In this document: positions 8,972 through 18,778 of the stretch, piece by piece
Layout: each line of letters begins with the position of its first letter
Numbering within the stretch: position 1 is the first letter of the stretch
DNA from: JACDHG01 sp963811585
GTDB lineage: Bacteria; Actinomycetota; Actinomycetes; Propionibacteriales; Nocardioidaceae
Direction: 5' to 3'
Assembly (NCBI GenBank): GCA_963811585.1
Contig: CAWERR010000009.1
Span: 1 to 64,000, forward strand
DNA length: 64,000 nt
Made by a program: the position numbers and the translations under genes
The notes under the pieces: model-generated
What the model saw: only the letters and a program-made list of their open reading frames with translations
Told to the model about the DNA's origin: nothing
Database searches by the model: none

Positions 8972-10147
8972 TCAGGCCCGCTCGGCCACCACGGCTGCAT
9001 AGATCCGCTCTAGACCTTCAAGGCTCTTTGCCGGTGTGTGGAACGCCTCGTATGCCGCCCGAGCGTTCCCGCGCATCTGGCTGAGCACGCCTGGGGAGGC
9101 CGTCAGATTCAGCACCGACTTCGCGAGCGACTCGGAGTCTCTCGTCTGGAAGGCCACGCCGGCCTCGGCCCTCAACACCTGGGCGCTGATGTTCTCGAGG
9201 TCGGAGCAGACCACCGGTGTCCCGGTCGCAAACGCTCGCAGGATGATGAGCGGCTGAGCTTCGTACCACTCCGATGGAAACACCAGCAGCTCCGCCGCAG
9301 ACAGGAGCTCAGACATCGCGTCCTCCTCGACCCAGCCGAGGAAGTCGATCGCGGGGTTGGTCGCGGCCTCCTCCTCGACCAAGTGTCGAAGCGGCCCATC
9401 GCCAGCGATCTTGAGGGGGAGCTCGCTGCCGACCGAGCGCCACGCTGCGAGCAGGGTGCGAATGCCCTTCTCCTCGACGAGCCGGCCGGCGTAGAGCGCA
9501 TAGGCGGGACCACCGTCGCGTGGTTTCGGCGGGCCGGGATCCTCGACTGAGTTGGGCTTGACGACGACATGGTCTGCCGGGATCCCGTCTCGGACGAGAA
9601 GCTCCGCGGCGAAGTCGGTGAGGGTGATGAAGCGGTCGACGTGACGTTCGAACGTGCCGATGGTCCGGTGGGTAGCCAGGGAAAGGGTGAGGGCTGTGCT
9701 CGCGCCAAAGCTGGAGTGGTAACAGCGGTGTCGAATCCCGGGCAGCTTGAAGGTCTTGCCGACGCAGTCCTCGCACGGGGATCCGTCGCGCAGACACGTG
9801 CCCACGATGCAGGAGTACCGGTAGCTGTGGACGGTTGTCACCGCCGGACACCCCAGGTGCGAGATGGTGCGGAACACCGCAGGCGAGAGCAACGGAAAAG
9901 GCGTATGGACATGCACGACGTCGGGTTGGAAGGCCTTGATGCGGCGTTCGAGCTCTCGGGTGGCCGAGACATTCCAGATGGCGTCAACAGACCGTCGCAT
10001 CGTCGACATACGGCCTGGACCGGCGGGCTCCAGGAAGAACTGCTCGACAGTGTGGCCGGCCGAGGCGAGCAGGTCGCCCTCATCCTCGAGAACCTGGTCA
10101 GCACCACCACGTGCCGTGTGTCGGTTGTGCGCTTGGAGAATTCGCAT
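8972..10147 (-). CDS. Glycosyltransferase family 4
   Basis: The product has 391 residues with a GT-B layout. The N-terminal MRILQAHNRHTARGGADQVLEDE contains a donor-fold start with a GG loop, and the C-terminal half contains ALYAGRLVEEKGIRTLLAAW and the LLVFPSEWYEAQPLIILRAFATGTPVV-type EX7E region. A cysteine-rich stretch (CIVGTCLRDGSPCEDC) in the first half is seen in many glycosyltransferases of this type. It is the third gene of the minus-strand unit polymerase-flippase-glycosyltransferase and starts three bases after the flippase stop. Donor sugar unknown. Confidence 0.88.
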   Translation of the reverse strand: MRILQAHNRHTARGGADQVLEDEGDLLASAGHTVEQFFLEPAGPGRMSTMRRSVDAIWNVSATRELERRIKAFQPDVVHVHTPFPLLSPAVFRTISHLGCPAVTTVHSYRYSCIVGTCLRDGSPCEDCVGKTFKLPGIRHRCYHSSFGASTALTLSLATHRTIGTFERHVDRFITLTDFAAELLVRDGIPADHVVVKPNSVEDPGPPKPRDGGPAYALYAGRLVEEKGIRTLLAAWRSVGSELPLKIAGDGPLRHLVEEEAATNPAIDFLGWVEEDAMSELLSAAELLVFPSEWYEAQPLIILRAFATGTPVVCSDLENISAQVLRAEAGVAFQTRDSESLAKSVLNLTASPGVLSQMRGNARAAYEAFHTPAKSLEGLERIYAAVVAERA

Positions 10148-10150
10148 TCC

Positions 10151-11491
10151 TCATCCCGCCGTGTTCTTCATCAGCCGCAGGTCGGGGCGCAGCGTCATGT
10201 GTGTCCGGACCCCAATCTTGCGCTGTGTGACCAGCCACATGGCGGCGAACACACCGACCGTGACGACTGCTGCCGAGACCCCGAGCCCAATGACCCCGAA
10301 CACCAAGGCAGCTGTCGTGCCGAAGATGACTCGTGCGCCCACGCCGCACCATTGGACAGTTGCCACCGAGCCCTCGTGGTGGCTCATGATCAGGACCGTT
10401 CCGCACAGTCCCACCAGGACGTTGGCCAGGTTGCCCGCGGTCAGCAGGAGCAGAATGGGCGCGGCGTCGGAGAACCCGGGGCCAAACACCCAATTCAGCA
10501 ACGTTGCGGGGATGACCAGCATCGGAATCCAGATAATGGCGGTCGCGGCTGTCGCCATCGTTGCGCCCGTGCGGACCAGGCGTTCGAGTTTCTGATCCTC
10601 ATCGCGGACGAGCAGTCGCGACACCACGGGCGCGAACACGACTTGCAGTGAGGTCAGGGGGATCACAAGGAGCAGCGCCAACCTCTGGGCGGCGCCGAAC
10701 TGCGACACGTCGACGCGGCTCAAGATCAGGCCGGCAAGCCAAAGCTCGATGGTCGAGTTGAGATAGGTGGCTGCCTGATTGCTGGTGAACCGCCAGTCAC
10801 GTCGCAACACGGTCCGGAGATCGGCAAGCACACCGCCATGTATGTCGACGTGCCGCCACAGCGGCACGACACGGCTACGCGCCCAGATCACCGGAATGGC
10901 GAACCCCACAGCGGTCGCCCACAGGGCGCCGGCCAGACCTAGCTCGGGGAACAACTGCCAGAAGAGCAGGAGCAGCAGACCTTGCAGCACGGACACGACG
11001 GCGCCGCCGGAGCGGCCTTCAAGCAGGCTGGCGAGGCGGACCTGCCCGAATCCGCGCATGTAGTTGGCCCAGATCTTCTGTTGGCCGCTGAGCAGGACCA
11101 GCGCGGCGATTCCTAGCGAGGCTGACCATCGGGTCGGCTCGTCGGCGTCGATGAGGAAGTACGCGACGACACCGGTGATGACGCTGAAAAGCGGCAACGT
11201 AACCAGTGAAACAGCGCGAACCCCGCGCCGCAGCTCGCCAAGGCCCGCGACATCCGTCATCTCCAGCCGGGCGGCCTCACGCAGCCCGGATCGGTGGACT
11301 CCCAACAGACCCACTTGGCCGACCAGGGTCGTGGCGGTGATGGCAATTACGAAATAGCCGAAGTCGTCGCTGCCGAGCCACCGGCTGGCGACGGCGTTGA
11401 GGAGCAGGTAGCCAAGGATCGCAACGCCGTACGACGCCGCGAACCACACCATGGCCCCACCGATGGAGACACGCTTTCGCGCAGCGCTCAC
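10151..11491 (-). CDS. Polysaccharide flippase (Wzx/MATE-like)
   Basis: The frame is open further upstream to 11605, but the GTG at 11491 overlaps the polymerase stop as GTGA. That is a classic coupled start and gives 446 residues. About 12-14 hydrophobic helices run through the whole length, beginning at MVWFAASYGVAILGYLL, with charged loops typical of lipid-linked oligosaccharide flippases. The protein should move lipid-linked repeat units across the membrane for the polymerase encoded just upstream. Confidence 0.85.
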   Translation of the reverse strand: MSAARKRVSIGGAMVWFAASYGVAILGYLLLNAVASRWLGSDDFGYFVIAITATTLVGQVGLLGVHRSGLREAARLEMTDVAGLGELRRGVRAVSLVTLPLFSVITGVVAYFLIDADEPTRWSASLGIAALVLLSGQQKIWANYMRGFGQVRLASLLEGRSGGAVVSVLQGLLLLLFWQLFPELGLAGALWATAVGFAIPVIWARSRVVPLWRHVDIHGGVLADLRTVLRRDWRFTSNQAATYLNSTIELWLAGLILSRVDVSQFGAAQRLALLLVIPLTSLQVVFAPVVSRLLVRDEDQKLERLVRTGATMATAATAIIWIPMLVIPATLLNWVFGPGFSDAAPILLLLTAGNLANVLVGLCGTVLIMSHHEGSVATVQWCGVGARVIFGTTAALVFGVIGLGVSAAVVTVGVFAAMWLVTQRKIGVRTHMTLRPDLRLMKNTAG

Positions 11492-12783
11492 CCTCGAACC
11501 GGCTCTAGGGCGTTGGACTCGGAGCGTGTTGCCGGGCGTTCGGTTCTCGATTTTCGAACGTGGTTTGTCGCCATCGCGCCGGCCACGAAGCCGAGGGTGA
11601 TCCACTCGACTGGGTTGATGAGGCCGCCACCCGAGGTGCCGAACCGGACGATCGGGAGGACGAAGGCCGCGGCGACCGGCACCATGTAAATGGGCTCGAG
11701 GTGCAGTCTCATCATCAGGGCGATAAACGTGAAGACGATCGACAACATGACCACAGCAGCCGGCAGCCCGACGAAGATGCCGCCGCGCAACAGCGCATCG
11801 ATCACGAAGTTGTGTGAGCTCTCGCCTTGAGTGTCAACTCCGCCCGTGAAGAAGTGCCCAGGAAGCTGCGAGAAGGCTTGGTCATACAGACCTTGGCGGG
11901 CCTCGTATGACGACGTGTCTGCCGTAAACCGGGTCCATAGGACGGCGGCTGCTCCCGATACCACGGCCACTCCGGCGATCACCATGAAGACGAGTGTCAT
12001 CGCCACCTGGCGCGTGCGGAGCTCAAACGCCCGCACGGACCTGAAGAGCGAAATTGCCGGCCAGAGGGCAGCCGCGATGATGATCGAACGGCTCAACGAG
12101 GCAATCAGCAACACAGCGCCGAGGAGCATGGACAGCTGGTAGAGCGAGTGCTGCAAGCGTCCCCGCAGCGGCCTGCACTTAGCGGCCCAGGCAGCGATGT
12201 ACATCGAACACAGCACGGCACCGAAGACCTCGTGTCGGATGTTGCCGCGCACGGTGGCTTCGTCATACCCGAAGCCGACGAATGCGTTCTTGAACATTTC
12301 CTTCTGGAAGATCTCAGGATCGCCAGTGGCGATGGTCTGAGCGAAGATCTTCGGCGGGCTCACTCCGTTGAGGAGCATCGAGTAGGACAGGGCGAGCAGG
12401 ACAGACAGCGCCGCCACCGCCGCTGACCAGCGCATCAGCTCCAGCGCTTTTGTTTCGCGACCCGAGCCAGCCCGGTAGACGAACGCGCCGACCGTCAGGA
12501 ACACCCCGAGATAGAGGAACTCCTTGATCGGACCCGTGGGGATCTGTGAGTGGTAGAGCATGATGATGGACCACATCGTGAGCATCACGATGTTGGCGAT
12601 CACGAAGTAGCCGAGCGTTCTCTGCAGCGGTGCGGTGGCCCGAATGCGGTATCGCATGACGAAGATGGCCGCAAACCCCAGGATCGCGAGCTGGTGCAGC
12701 CGGCCAACACCAAGCGGCGTTGAGGTGATGACGAACCATTGCAGTGGGAGCGCCGCCAGCGTCGCCATAAAGACCCACTTCAT
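11488..12783 (-). CDS. O-antigen ligase/polymerase-like membrane protein
   Basis: The ATG at 12783 has AAGGAG at normal spacing and gives 431 residues. There are ten or more transmembrane segments. The large extracytoplasmic loop includes SSYEARQGLYDQAFSQLPGH and then QGESSHNFVIDALLRGG, the His-bearing motif of the Wzy/WaaL (O-antigen ligase) family. It is first in the unit with the flippase and glycosyltransferase. It should polymerise or transfer the exported glycan, and which of the two cannot be told from sequence. Confidence 0.82.
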   Translation of the reverse strand: MKWVFMATLAALPLQWFVITSTPLGVGRLHQLAILGFAAIFVMRYRIRATAPLQRTLGYFVIANIVMLTMWSIIMLYHSQIPTGPIKEFLYLGVFLTVGAFVYRAGSGRETKALELMRWSAAVAALSVLLALSYSMLLNGVSPPKIFAQTIATGDPEIFQKEMFKNAFVGFGYDEATVRGNIRHEVFGAVLCSMYIAAWAAKCRPLRGRLQHSLYQLSMLLGAVLLIASLSRSIIIAAALWPAISLFRSVRAFELRTRQVAMTLVFMVIAGVAVVSGAAAVLWTRFTADTSSYEARQGLYDQAFSQLPGHFFTGGVDTQGESSHNFVIDALLRGGIFVGLPAAVVMLSIVFTFIALMMRLHLEPIYMVPVAAAFVLPIVRFGTSGGGLINPVEWITLGFVAGAMATNHVRKSRTERPATRSESNALEPVRG

Positions 12784-12943
12784 CGGGGCTCCTTCCGCGA
12801 AACTCGGGGTCCTCACTCTGGAGAGGCAACTCGCCGGGATCCTAAGGTCTGCAACGAGATGATTGCGAACGGCCCCACGGCCGAACCTTGCCTATATCAT
12901 GGCAGCAATCACGCAAACCGACTCGATTCTGGGGGGACGCACT

Positions 12944-14635
12944 GTGGACAATGACGTCATCGATCTGCATGCACAGTCAGTTGTGCTGCGGCGTCGTTGG
13001 CGTGTCATCGTTCTCATGACTCTGTTGGGGCTTGGCGCAGCGTACGCAATGGCCTACATGGAGACGCCCACCTATGTCGCCAGAGCCGAAGTCCTCATTG
13101 ATCCGCTCACAACTCAGACACCGGCAAACGGGGTGCTCGTCCAGGCAGAGGAAGTGGCGACCCAGCTCCAGGTGCTCGGGTCTTTTCCGGTGGCCAAGCT
13201 GGTCATCAAGCAGCTCGAGCTGACCGACACTCCCTCACAACTGCTCAAGGCCGTGACGGTGACGTCCGTGGACGACACGCGAGTGCTGTCGGTCGAGGTC
13301 ACTCGCCCCAGCGCAGAGGATGCCGCCGCGATTGCCAACGCGTTCGGCGCGAACTACCTGGAGTTCCGCAAGAGTGGCGCAGTCGCCCAGGCCGAGGCCG
13401 GGCGGCAAGCGATCTCCGACCAGTTCAGCACCATCGAGGACCTGCTCTCGGCCATCGACGAGCAGCTCGAGACGGCCACCGGGAGTGAGGAGGCCGCACT
13501 CCAGGCGCAGCGACAAGGTTTGCTCATCCAGCTGAGCCAGCTGTCGAGCGAGCTCTCCGGACTGAACACGTCAGGCACCGGCACCCTCGAAGGCGGGCAG
13601 ATCCTGCGCCCCGCCGACGTCCCCCCCAATCAGGCAGCTCCTCGACCCATCCGGATGGCGTTGCTCGGGGCGATCATCGGATTCATGCTCGGCGTGGGTC
13701 TGGCCTATGTGCGTGACCGCTACGACGACGCGGTGCGAGATGAGCGACGCCTCGAAGAGGCACTGGCTGGGCGACCGATCCTTGGCCACATCCCGCACTG
13801 GTCTGGCTCGCGGTCCGGCCGGATTGTGACGCTCATCGAGCCGCACTCCCCCACGAGTGAGGCCTATCGAGCGCTGAGCACGAACGTTCGGTTCCTGTTG
13901 GCTGCATCCGTTGCGAACAAGCCGGGACGTCCGGCAAACCGTACGTTGCTCGTCTCCTCAGCAGGGCCGGGAGAGGGCAAGACATCAGTCGCTGCCAACC
14001 TCGCCGTGGCCGCATGCGGGGTCGGGCTTAAGGTCATCCTGGTCGACGCCGACCTGCGTCAGCCGCGGTTGTCCCACCTGTTCGGGCTGGGAGACTCACC
14101 CGGCCTGTCCGACGTACTGGCCGGCGGCGACTCCGCGCGCGACCACCTGATCGACGTAGGGGTCGACAACCTCCGCGTGCTGCCCGGAGGCTCCGCGCCA
14201 CCGAATCCGGCCGAGCTCCTTGCCTCCCCGGCTGCCCAAGCGTTGATCCGTGAGCTCAGGAAAGACTGCGACCTGCTCATCTTCGACAGTGCGCCCATCC
14301 TGCGCGTGGCCGACTCGCTTGAGCTCGTCGCGGACGCTGGTGTGGTGCTCCTGGTCGCCCGAAACGGCCAGAGCCGCCTGCGCAACCTGACTGCGACCAT
14401 TGCCCGGGTCAAGCAGGTGGGCGGCGAGGTCTCAGGTGCAGTGTTCAACGACATTGCGCCACGCACCAGTGGCTTCACACAGGGATACGGCACCCCGCCG
14501 CCGGTCAAGCCCGACGAAAAGCGGGCTTCGAAGCCGCCCAGGTCGTCGCGCAAGGACGCCAGCAAGCATGGGGCAGATCAAGCAGCCCGAGATGCCGACG
14601 ACGACCGCAGGGTTATGCCGAAGTCTCGGCGCTGA
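12944..14635 (+). CDS. Chain-length determinant / tyrosine autokinase (Wzz-CpsD fusion)
   Basis: A GTG at 12944 preceded by GGGGGGAC gives 563 residues. An ATG at 12899 is the alternative. A Wzz domain is bracketed by membrane helices near residues 20-38 and 235-255, followed by a BY-kinase domain with Walker A SSAGPGEGKTSVAAN (about residue 337), Walker A' VILVDADLRQPR and Walker B DLLIFDSAP. Such proteins set polymer length and are controlled by autophosphorylation. The tail after the kinase is rich in Lys, Arg, Pro and Asp and holds only one tyrosine, not the usual cluster. It is divergent from the polymerase, and its stop overlaps the end of the phosphatase gene by 23 bp. Confidence 0.88.
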   Translation: MDNDVIDLHAQSVVLRRRWRVIVLMTLLGLGAAYAMAYMETPTYVARAEVLIDPLTTQTPANGVLVQAEEVATQLQVLGSFPVAKLVIKQLELTDTPSQLLKAVTVTSVDDTRVLSVEVTRPSAEDAAAIANAFGANYLEFRKSGAVAQAEAGRQAISDQFSTIEDLLSAIDEQLETATGSEEAALQAQRQGLLIQLSQLSSELSGLNTSGTGTLEGGQILRPADVPPNQAAPRPIRMALLGAIIGFMLGVGLAYVRDRYDDAVRDERRLEEALAGRPILGHIPHWSGSRSGRIVTLIEPHSPTSEAYRALSTNVRFLLAASVANKPGRPANRTLLVSSAGPGEGKTSVAANLAVAACGVGLKVILVDADLRQPRLSHLFGLGDSPGLSDVLAGGDSARDHLIDVGVDNLRVLPGGSAPPNPAELLASPAAQALIRELRKDCDLLIFDSAPILRVADSLELVADAGVVLLVARNGQSRLRNLTATIARVKQVGGEVSGAVFNDIAPRTSGFTQGYGTPPPVKPDEKRASKPPRSSRKDASKHGADQAARDADDDRRVMPKSRR

Positions 14636-15212
14636 GCGCTTTTCTCTCGTCCTCGGGTACGCCGAACAGGTAGTCCGATGCCGTCGCCGTCAAGGCTGCA
14701 ATCTCTTGCGCGATCGCCGAGGTGGCCGCTAGGTCGAAGCCATTGGGGTCAGTCACATCCTCGAGCTCGTCAGCCGCGGCGACCACGGCCCGAGATCGGT
14801 GCAGGGCCCTTACCTTCTCCGGCAACGGCACGGGCTGAGAAGGAATCGCAGTGCAGAGTCGGACGAGTTCTCGCAACGTGAACACCCGAGTGAGCGATTG
14901 CGGCTGCATCCGGCTGACCGTCGTCCGTTGAGCCTCGGTCATCGTCACGATCAGATCACTGCGACGAACCATTGCACTATCGATAGCCTGCGCCCCGTGC
15001 GCGGAAAGATCGATGCCCAGGCTCCGAGCAGCCGTTTGCATGTGCTCAATCGCTGGCGCGGAGTCAGCCACGGTGAGGCCGGCACTGGTGATGATCACCC
15101 GGTTGCTCGGTCCGAGATGGTCGTCGGCCTCTCTGATCAACAGCTCAGCAGCCAGCGGACTGCGGGCCTGGTTGGCTCCACAGACGACCACGATGTTCAC
15201 CTTGTCATCCAC
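14613..15212 (-). CDS. Low-molecular-weight protein-tyrosine-phosphatase
   Basis: The product has 199 residues. The P-loop CGANQARSP at residues 11-19 fits the CX5R(S/T) signature with Cys11 and Arg17, and a late DPN (in LEDVTDPNGF) fits the general-acid loop. These enzymes dephosphorylate the BY-kinase in capsule and exopolysaccharide systems, and the tail-to-tail position with the autokinase supports that pairing. The start overlaps the end of the upstream kinase-fold gene by 8 bases, indicating co-translation. The protein is somewhat longer than the typical 150-160 residues of the family. Confidence 0.85.
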   Translation of the reverse strand: MDDKVNIVVVCGANQARSPLAAELLIREADDHLGPSNRVIITSAGLTVADSAPAIEHMQTAARSLGIDLSAHGAQAIDSAMVRRSDLIVTMTEAQRTTVSRMQPQSLTRVFTLRELVRLCTAIPSQPVPLPEKVRALHRSRAVVAAADELEDVTDPNGFDLAATSAIAQEIAALTATASDYLFGVPEDERKALSAETSA

Positions 15213-16478
15213 GCGCCGTCTCCCTGTCTCGGTGTTGCGCGACGCTCAGCATGTGCGGATGCAGCCGCGGATTCCAGCCACCGCCGCCCGCCTCGAGCCG
15301 CACTGATCTGACAAACATCTCGAGCAGATACAACGACGACACCAGGGGCACGGCGTCGCGCGAAACTCCCATGGCCACCAGGTCGTTCTCGGCAGCATCT
15401 ACGGCAAGGACGGCTGCATCCAAGCCGTTGCGCGGGATCGTGTGCTGGAAGTGCCAGTGCAGCGCGTCGAAGCCCACGGGAACGTTTGCGGCGCTGTGTT
15501 CCCAGTCCCAGGCGGCCACCCGGCCGTTGACGCTGCCCAGGTTCCACGCGACCCAGTCGCCGTGCCACCGGCCGTACCGAAGGGGCGTGGCTTGTGTGCA
15601 CAACCGGTCCAACCATGCCGAGAGCACTCGCGACTCGTCGCTTGGAGAGGCCAGGTGCTGACGAAGGCCGCGACAGTAGTCGGACTCCGCCAGCGGCAGA
15701 ACCTCTGACTGAGCAGAGTTGGCGATGTCGAGAAGTATGTCGGGGTCGGCCGAGGGTGGTTTCGTCCAGCGGCGCAGGCTTTCAGGAAGAGGGCCGGAGA
15801 CGGAGTACACGTGGTCGTGCCAGCTACCGCTGGCCACCAGCACAGGTGCAACGACATGGCGAAGCTTGCCGCGCACGGCGTCCAACGAGCGCGCCTCAGT
15901 CCTCACCATCTCGCGGGTGGCGGGTGACCAGCCGACCTTGGCGTAGCCGACGGGGCGACCGGTGTTGTCGAAGAGCTGGAGGGTCGGTTTGACGTTGGGG
16001 TTGGCGCGCCGGACAGTCATGGCGGCCTGCAAGCCGTTCGAGCCGAGTTCGTCGGCGAGGTGCGACATCAGCAGCCACTCGCTGCGTGCCTCGGCGCCAC
16101 CTTGCTGTCAATACTCACCACCACGTGATCTCGAAAGGCGGCCCGCGCTACGCCGGTCCCGAAGGCGCCAGCCAGAGCTAGCTGCCGAGCCCGCGTCTTC
16201 GGAGCCTTCATCGCGTTGTACTTCCAGAAGCTGTTCACGGCGGCGGCTCGTGACCCGAGTGGGACCAAGAACTTTGCTCGGGCAGCGTTGGGGATCGCGG
16301 CATACCGCTCGACCACGACATGCCCCTCGGGCTCGCCAGAGAGACTGACGGAGACAGGCGACGATGGATCGGCGGCGCCCCAAACCCTCTGTACCAACGA
16401 CCCCAGGTTGGTTTGGGGATCGGGAACTGTCACCGGCTTGCCGGATCGGGCGCGGATGCCCCGCTTGAAGGACGACAT
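15205..16478 (-). pseudogene. Kinase-fold (aminoglycoside-phosphotransferase-like) protein, frame broken
   Basis: Two abutting frames, 16068-16478 (136 residues) and 15205-16068 (287 residues), read as one protein of about 423 residues. In the second frame the sequence just before its ATG continues sensibly as RSEWLLMSHLADELG, and dropping two bases near 16096 joins DSKV to it. The downstream part has the catalytic loop HGDWVAWN and a following WDWEH in place of DFG, the pattern of APH-like kinases. Substrate unknown. It sits between a sulfotransferase and the LMW phosphatase in one minus-strand unit, so a role in polysaccharide assembly is likely. The break is probably a sequence error. Alternatively, two genuine genes overlap as TGATG. 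Confidence 0.6.
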
Positions 16479-16496
16479 GGCGTCAAGAGGCCTGAC

Positions 16497-17450
16497 CTAG
16501 TGGGAATAGCGAGCCTCCCATCCGAAGTCCTCACCTAGTGCTTGGTAGAGGGCGGCGTTGTGCGGTCGGTAGTACTCGGCGAGTCGCGCGGCCGTTGCGG
16601 GGTCCATGGGATGGCGTGGGCGCTCGTTGTACTTCGACAGTGGAACTGAGTCGACGACCGGGATCCCGAGGAACTTCTGCACGCGGACGAAGATGTCCTC
16701 TGGGTCTTCGAACATGGACTCTGCTCGGAGGATCAGGACCTGCTCAGGGGGCAGGGCCTCCATCCATGGTTGCAGGTGCTCGAGGTAGCGACCTCGTGCC
16801 AAGTACGAATGGTTGTCGTGGTCGAACGAGTAGTACGAGGGGTCAGTCGCGAGGCGGCCATGGTCGACGTCGGCAAGGCGGCGCTCCTCGGCATCGATGG
16901 CTGCTTCGAACGTCGGTTGGTCCTCGGTGCCGGTGGCTCGCCGGTCCCAGTAGTTCGAGTACGCGCGCGACACCGGATCCCGCAGCAGCGCTATGACCTT
17001 GACGTCGGGTGCCGTCTCCTTCACCCGGTGCGGTGCCGCAGGGTGGAACATGTAGTAGGGGCTCGCCTCGCCAACGACGGTCACGCCACCCGTCCGACGT
17101 GCCCGAGTCTGTCTCGAACGCGCAGTGGGAAAGTGCGACTGGTACCAGCGCGGTCCCTTCGCGTAGTTGATATCGAAGTAGTGGGCGCTCTTGAGCCGCT
17201 GACTCGTGGGGAACATCCTCGCGACGTTCGGGTGCTGGACCAGCCAGTTCACCAGCGAGGTTGTCCCACCCTTCTTCGTGCCGATGATGAGGTAGTCGGG
17301 CAGCGGTCTCGTCGACGCTGTCGCCGCACCGTAATGCCTGATCGTGTCGCGAACCGCCACTTGCACCGCGCGTGGCACGGGTTTCCGCAACTTCTCGATG
17401 TAATCAGGCAGTTCCATACCCCTCTTTGGTGCCGATGACACGTTCCCCAC
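16497..17450 (-). CDS. Sulfotransferase, copy 2
   Basis: The product has up to 317 residues. Starts at 17450 (GTG), 17441 (GTG) and 17417 (ATG) are all possible and none has an ideal ribosome site. The PAPS loop is DYLIIGTKKGGTTSLVNWL and the 3'-phosphate motif is ALLRDPVSRAYSNYWDRR, the arrangement of the heparan-sulfate-type sulfotransferase domain. It heads the minus-strand unit with the kinase-fold gene and the LMW phosphatase. Acceptor unknown, probably a sugar residue of the exported polymer. Confidence 0.84.
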   Translation of the reverse strand: MGNVSSAPKRGMELPDYIEKLRKPVPRAVQVAVRDTIRHYGAATASTRPLPDYLIIGTKKGGTTSLVNWLVQHPNVARMFPTSQRLKSAHYFDINYAKGPRWYQSHFPTARSRQTRARRTGGVTVVGEASPYYMFHPAAPHRVKETAPDVKVIALLRDPVSRAYSNYWDRRATGTEDQPTFEAAIDAEERRLADVDHGRLATDPSYYSFDHDNHSYLARGRYLEHLQPWMEALPPEQVLILRAESMFEDPEDIFVRVQKFLGIPVVDSVPLSKYNERPRHPMDPATAARLAEYYRPHNAALYQALGEDFGWEARYSH

Positions 17451-17659
17451 CCCAATATTGCGGCTGCTCCCGATGTTGCAGCCATCCTATCCCGCAGGGT
17501 GGGGGCGCCGAATGCACTTTAGGGATGTTGCAATGCCCTGAACCCGGTGACCTCAAGTCGATATCATGTGTGCATTGACCGGCCGTCTGCATCGGGTATC
17601 GCAGCTGCCGGAGCTTCCCCATCCAGACCAGCGCCCACGACGTTCGATCGGAGTAAGTC

Positions 17660-18775
17660 TTGCGCTTCTTGCACGTGTCCGAGGTGGACGCCGGCGGGGT
17701 GCTCAGCCTGATGCGTGTCTATACCGCCGAACAAGAGCGGCGCGGACACGAAGTGCACCTGTTGGCGCCGGAGCCTATGGGCATGCCCGAAGGCAGATGG
17801 CATCACTGGCCGATCGACCGCAGGAGGCCTCACACCTTCCCGGGCGCCATCGCTCGACTGCGCGAGGTCGTGCGCCAGGTCGAGCCCGACGTCACGCATC
17901 TGCACTCCTTTTTTGCGGGGGTCTGTGGACGCGTTGTTCCGCGCGCGCTACCGGGATCGACCGCGGTCGTGTACCAACCCCACAGCTGGGCGTTCGACGC
18001 GGTCGACCACCGTTGGCTGCGCAACAGCGTTGTGGGGTGGGAGAGGTATGCCGCTCGACGTACCGACTTCCTCGTCGGCAACTGTGCCGAGGAAATCCAG
18101 GAAGGCCACGACCACGGAGTCTGCATCCCGTCCCGGGCCCTCGGCCTTCCGGTCGACACTGCCGTATTCAGTCCGCCTGACGCGACGGAGCGGGAGGCCC
18201 TGCGCACTCGAAACGACTTTGACACAAGGGTTGTGGCGTTGTGTGTCGGCAGGCTGTCTCGGCAGAAGGCACAGGATCGGCTGGTCGCGGCGTGGGAGCA
18301 AGATCCCGTTCCCGACACCCTTCTCGTCCTGGTCGGAAGCGGCGACGACACGCCGTTGCGTGCCCTGGCGCCCACCGAATGGGGTCGCTCGATTCGCAGC
18401 GTCGGCCACCAGGACGACATCCGGTCATGGCTGCGATCCGGCGACATGCTCATCCAGTCTTCTCGCTATGAGGGTCAGTCGGTCGCGGTGGCCGAAGCCC
18501 TCGCCTGTGGATTGCCGGTGATCGCCATGGACGTCAACGGCTCTCATGACGCCATCGAGGCTGGCCCGCTAGCGGCTGCTGGCTCGGTCGTCGCGCAAGG
18601 CGACGTACAGCGACTGTTAAAGGAGCTCGCCGCCCGGGTCGCTGATCCACTCCTTCTGCAACGTGAGTCCATCGCTGCGCGCGAGCGGGCCGTCGAGCTG
18701 TTCGCCGCCGAAGCCGTCATCGACGTGCTGGATGGGGCATACGCAGAGGCACGACGCCTCCGGTCGAAGGGCTGA
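17660..18775 (+). CDS. Glycosyltransferase family 4, second copy
   Basis: A TTG start at 17660 with GGAG eight bases before it gives 371 residues. The GT-B halves are visible: MRFLHVSEVDAGGVLSLMRVY at the start, then VVALCVGRLSRQKAQDRLVAAW and an EX7E-like region ending SRYEGQSVAVAEALACGLPVIA. It shares only fold-level similarity with the enzyme at 8972. The sulfotransferase gene starts four bases after its stop, so sugar transfer and sulfation are likely coordinated. Confidence 0.86.
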   Translation: MRFLHVSEVDAGGVLSLMRVYTAEQERRGHEVHLLAPEPMGMPEGRWHHWPIDRRRPHTFPGAIARLREVVRQVEPDVTHLHSFFAGVCGRVVPRALPGSTAVVYQPHSWAFDAVDHRWLRNSVVGWERYAARRTDFLVGNCAEEIQEGHDHGVCIPSRALGLPVDTAVFSPPDATEREALRTRNDFDTRVVALCVGRLSRQKAQDRLVAAWEQDPVPDTLLVLVGSGDDTPLRALAPTEWGRSIRSVGHQDDIRSWLRSGDMLIQSSRYEGQSVAVAEALACGLPVIAMDVNGSHDAIEAGPLAAAGSVVAQGDVQRLLKELAARVADPLLLQRESIAARERAVELFAAEAVIDVLDGAYAEARRLRSKG

Positions 18776-18778
18776 TCC

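Noticed and set aside
11492..11605. N-terminal extension of the flippase
   Set aside because: It would lie within the polymerase gene and is Arg/Pro-rich. The coupled GTG at 11491 is a better start.
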